Source: JBMNMS01 sp050953445
Lineage (GTDB): Bacteria > Bacillota > Clostridia > Peptostreptococcales > Anaerovoracaceae
Direction of reading: 5' to 3'
DNA length: 64,000 bases
Assembly: GCA_050953445.1 (NCBI GenBank)
Contig: JBMNMS010000001.1
Coordinates: 558,001-622,000, forward strand
A program made the position numbers and the translations under genes. The first letter of the stretch is position 1. The number at the start of each line of letters is the position of its first letter. This document shows positions 61,527 through 64,000 of the stretch, one piece after another. The notes beneath the pieces were generated by a model. That model saw only the letters and a program-made list of their open reading frames with translations. It made no database searches and was not told the DNA's origin.

Positions 61527-64000
61527 ATGATAATAACAACCAGTAACTTAAAAGAAGTACTTATACATATTGGATTCGAGCAACTTAAAGGCAAGGATAA
61601 AGATATTTGGCTTAAGTCATATCCGACATGTGAACTAAGGGTCGACTTTAAAAACAACATACTAATTTATCCTGAAGATAAGGGGTTTATTGTAAATGAG
61701 CGGCAGACCTGTAATTTTAGTGCCCCTGAAAACTTTGTTGTATTCGAGTGTGTAGACCGGTTACTTTCTAAAGGATATAAGCCGGAGCATATAGAATTAG
61801 AGCCAAAGTGGAAACTCGGCCATGGTGCAAGCGGTGGTAGAGCTGATGTTCTCGTTAAAGATAACAGCGGTAATTCATTACTCATCATTGAATGTAAGAC
61901 TTGGGGCGGAGAGTTTGAAGCCGAATGGAAGAATATGAATCTCAACGGTGGGCAGTTATTTAGCTATGCCCAGCAGATAAAAAGTACTCAATTTTTATGC
62001 TTATATACTTCCGGATTCGTTGACGGAGTAACAGTATATGAAAATCATATTATTACTCTCAATGATAATAAGGAATATTTAAAAACCCTTAAGGACCCAT
62101 TGGCATTTGCAGATGCGACTGATGTTCAGACACTTTATAAGGCATGGTATATAACATATAATCATGAATATGAAACAACTGGGATATTCGAAGATACTCA
62201 TCCGGCTTATGAAATTGGCAAGGCAAAACGCACAGCTTCTGATTTGCAAGACTTCAATCATGATGATATTCAGAAAAAGTATCATGAATTTGCTACTATT
62301 CTGCGCCAGCACAATGTATCTGGACGTGAAAACGCTTTTGATAAACTTGTCAATTTATTTCTTGCAAAAATAGTTGATGAAATGCAAAACCAAGATGAAT
62401 TAATGTTCTATTGGCGGGGTGTAGCAATTGACAACTACTACGACCTCCAAGACCGTATACAGCGACTTTATCGCGACGGAATGCAAAAATTTCTCAATGA
62501 AGAAGTTACTTACATTGATAACGATGATATTAAGAAAGCGTTTCGGCTTTTCAAAAATGATCCAGATGCTACACGTGACCAGATAGAGGAATATTTCCGT
62601 CAATTGAAATTTTACACTAATAACGACTTTGCATTCCTTGATGTACATAATCATCATCTATTTTTGCAAAACTCAGTTATTTTATTGAAAATCGTACGCA
62701 TGATACAAGATATTAAGCTAAAGACAGAAGAGCAGAATCAATTTCTTGGTGACTTGTTTGAAGGATTCCTCGACCAAGGAGTAAAACAAAGTGAAGGACA
62801 GTTTTTCACACCTACACCAATTGTAAAATTTCTTGTATCCTCGCTGCCGCTTAAGACACTGATTGATAATAGTACTGAACCATTGAATGTTATTGACTAT
62901 GCCTGTGGAGCTGGTCATTTTCTTAATGAATATGCCACACAAATACGTGATTTTGTGCCTGCTGAACAGCTACCTGCATACTATGGGCGTATTGTTGGTA
63001 TCGAAAAGGAATACAGGCTTTCAAAAGTAGCGAAAGTGTCAGCATTTATGTATGGCCAAGATGAAATTCAAATCGTATACGCAGATGCTTTAGCAGAGAA
63101 TCCTGTTATTCATAATGGTACATATAATTTGCTTATTTCAAACCCTCCATACAGCGTTAAAGGGTTCCTTGAAACGCTAACACCAGAAGAACGTGCTACG
63201 TTTGAGATAGCCAAAGTAATTGACAGTAAGAGTATATACTCCAACAACTCAATAGAGGTATTTTTTGTTGAAAGAGCAAAACAATTGCTTGCTCCAGGTG
63301 GTGTGGCTGCAATAATTCTTCCGTATTCACTCCTATCCAACAGTGGAGCGGTGTACACCAAGGCACGAGAGACAATTTTGCAGTATTTTGATATTGTTGC
63401 AATCACTGAGTTTGGGAGTGGCACCTTCGGCAAAACTGGTACAAATACGATCACATTATTTTTGTGCCGCAAAGAAGAAAACCCTGCCCTCGCAGAGCAT
63501 TACCAAAACCGTGTTAATGCGTGGTTCAATGGTGACTTTGAAAAGGATGGAATATTCGTTGACTCTGACTTGTTGGAGGCTTATTGTCAACACATTGGGT
63601 ACGACATTGACGAATATAGAACATTGCTAAGTTCTGTACCCAGTGATGAGTTGCTTGATATGGATGAATTCAAGGCGTATCGTACTACTTTTGATAATCT
63701 TTCAGAAATAAAAAACCGCAGAAAACAAAAAACATTTAAAGCATTAAAAGCTGATGAGCAGCAAACAGAATTAATGAAACGCTTTACATCATATATCCGT
63801 GAAATAGAAAAAGACAAGATGTATTATTTTTTGCTTGCGTACAGTAATCCCCAAAACGTAGTTGTTGTAAAATCACCCTCTGGCACAAACGAAACCAAGC
63901 AATTTCTTGGATATGAGTGGAGTACTCGTAAAGGTTCAGAGGGTATAAAATATCTCGGTATTGCTACAAATGATAATAACGATGACGAGACGCTTTCCCG
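61527..64000 (+). CDS. Restriction-modification fusion: nuclease plus N6-adenine methyltransferase (cut by window edge)
   Basis: The frame is open from ATG 61527 to the window end (over 820 residues). An N-terminal PD-(D/E)xK-type nuclease domain (HSDR_N-like) has GRADVLV (Asp about 107) and LLIIECKTW (Glu 122, Lys 124). A helical linker follows. The methyltransferase has GQFFTPTPIV (about 425), motif I IDYACGAGHF (about 455) and motif IV NPPYS (539-542), the gamma-class N6-adenine type. This is the layout of type IIG or type I-like single-chain enzymes. The target-recognition part is not visible. The gene after the HTH gene is probably a defence cargo. Confidence 0.85.
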   Translation, partial: MIITTSNLKEVLIHIGFEQLKGKDKDIWLKSYPTCELRVDFKNNILIYPEDKGFIVNERQTCNFSAPENFVVFECVDRLLSKGYKPEHIELEPKWKLGHGASGGRADVLVKDNSGNSLLIIECKTWGGEFEAEWKNMNLNGGQLFSYAQQIKSTQFLCLYTSGFVDGVTVYENHIITLNDNKEYLKTLKDPLAFADATDVQTLYKAWYITYNHEYETTGIFEDTHPAYEIGKAKRTASDLQDFNHDDIQKKYHEFATILRQHNVSGRENAFDKLVNLFLAKIVDEMQNQDELMFYWRGVAIDNYYDLQDRIQRLYRDGMQKFLNEEVTYIDNDDIKKAFRLFKNDPDATRDQIEEYFRQLKFYTNNDFAFLDVHNHHLFLQNSVILLKIVRMIQDIKLKTEEQNQFLGDLFEGFLDQGVKQSEGQFFTPTPIVKFLVSSLPLKTLIDNSTEPLNVIDYACGAGHFLNEYATQIRDFVPAEQLPAYYGRIVGIEKEYRLSKVAKVSAFMYGQDEIQIVYADALAENPVIHNGTYNLLISNPPYSVKGFLETLTPEERATFEIAKVIDSKSIYSNNSIEVFFVERAKQLLAPGGVAAIILPYSLLSNSGAVYTKARETILQYFDIVAITEFGSGTFGKTGTNTITLFLCRKEENPALAEHYQNRVNAWFNGDFEKDGIFVDSDLLEAYCQHIGYDIDEYRTLLSSVPSDELLDMDEFKAYRTTFDNLSEIKNRRKQKTFKALKADEQQTELMKRFTSYIREIEKDKMYYFLLAYSNPQNVVVVKSPSGTNETKQFLGYEWSTRKGSEGIKYLGIATNDNNDDETLS

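Larger units (their letters stand above)
41672..64000 (-). mobile_element. Outer integrative element, left end and body (right end beyond window)
   Basis: The left end is the break in the response regulator, within about 20 bases of 41672-41692. The element's genes are mostly on minus: a prim-pol/helicase, three small proteins, an HK97-type capsid protein, a TnpW-like protein and a TnpX-like serine recombinase whose C terminus abuts the left end, the usual place for such enzymes. The recombinase is split by the inner element at 42985-55218. The missing half of the regulator gene should mark the right end, and it is not in view. The restriction gene at 61527 may be cargo or may lie outside the element. 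Confidence 0.75.

Noticed and set aside
1..64000. tRNA or rRNA genes, including a tRNA as integration site
   Set aside because: None recognised by eye; both integrations are in protein-coding genes.

Overview
The window is Gram-positive, low-to-moderate GC DNA that most resembles a spore-forming anaerobe of the class Clostridia. The grounds are sporulation and germination-type genes (SpoIIE, GerMN), a leucine-type T-box, the T-box/ilv layout, a NiaR-controlled nadABC operon, EtfAB, a methylmalonyl-CoA decarboxylase-like gene set, an Mrp-NifX fusion and a very large S-layer-homology surface protein. No rRNA or tRNA gene was seen, and the species cannot be named from this sequence alone.

Positions 1-41155 are ordinary chromosome. 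On the minus strand lie the start of ilvC, ilvN and their T-box leader (1-1198), then one long operon read from 6657 down to 1218 (biotin-dependent carboxyltransferase, small MmdE-like subunit, biotin carrier, dusB, greA, lysS). An IS1202-like insertion sequence (6803-8418), flanked by an 18-bp target duplication, sits directly upstream of that operon's promoter. Then come ftsH, tilS, spoIIE, tatD and metG; azlCD on plus; a cytidylate-kinase-like protein; an oxalate/formate-type MFS carrier; a 1-Cys-type peroxiredoxin; etfBA; nadA-nadB-nadC-niaR behind a palindromic operator; a LytTR regulator; a cluster of secreted or membrane proteins; an Mrp-NifX fusion; an EAL-HDOD protein; a MaoC hydratase; a glycine-betaine-type binding lipoprotein; a phosphohexomutase; and a 1760-residue SLH/Ig-like surface protein.

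From about 41672 to the end of the window the DNA is accessory and nested. An outer element has truncated a LuxR-type response regulator. It carries a TnpX-like large serine recombinase, a TnpW-like protein, an HK97-type capsid protein, a prim-pol/SF3 helicase, small proteins and, possibly as cargo, a nuclease-methyltransferase restriction gene that runs off the window. Its right end is not in view.

The outer recombinase gene is itself split by an inner element of about 12.2 kb (42985-55218). Removing it at the 5-bp direct repeat TCGTT restores one continuous recombinase reading frame of 556 codons. The inner element brings its own large serine recombinase, a Tn3-type resolvase, an orphan tape-measure-like protein, a small-terminase-like protein, an SLH beta-helix surface protein and several unrecognised small proteins, but no capsid, portal, large terminase, conjugation machinery or DDE transposase that I can see. 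Its ends carry an 18-bp inverted repeat that reads as the two arms of a serine-integrase attP. The nested pair looks like two successive integrative elements with partial phage gene sets, and the inner one is the best candidate here for an undescribed system.
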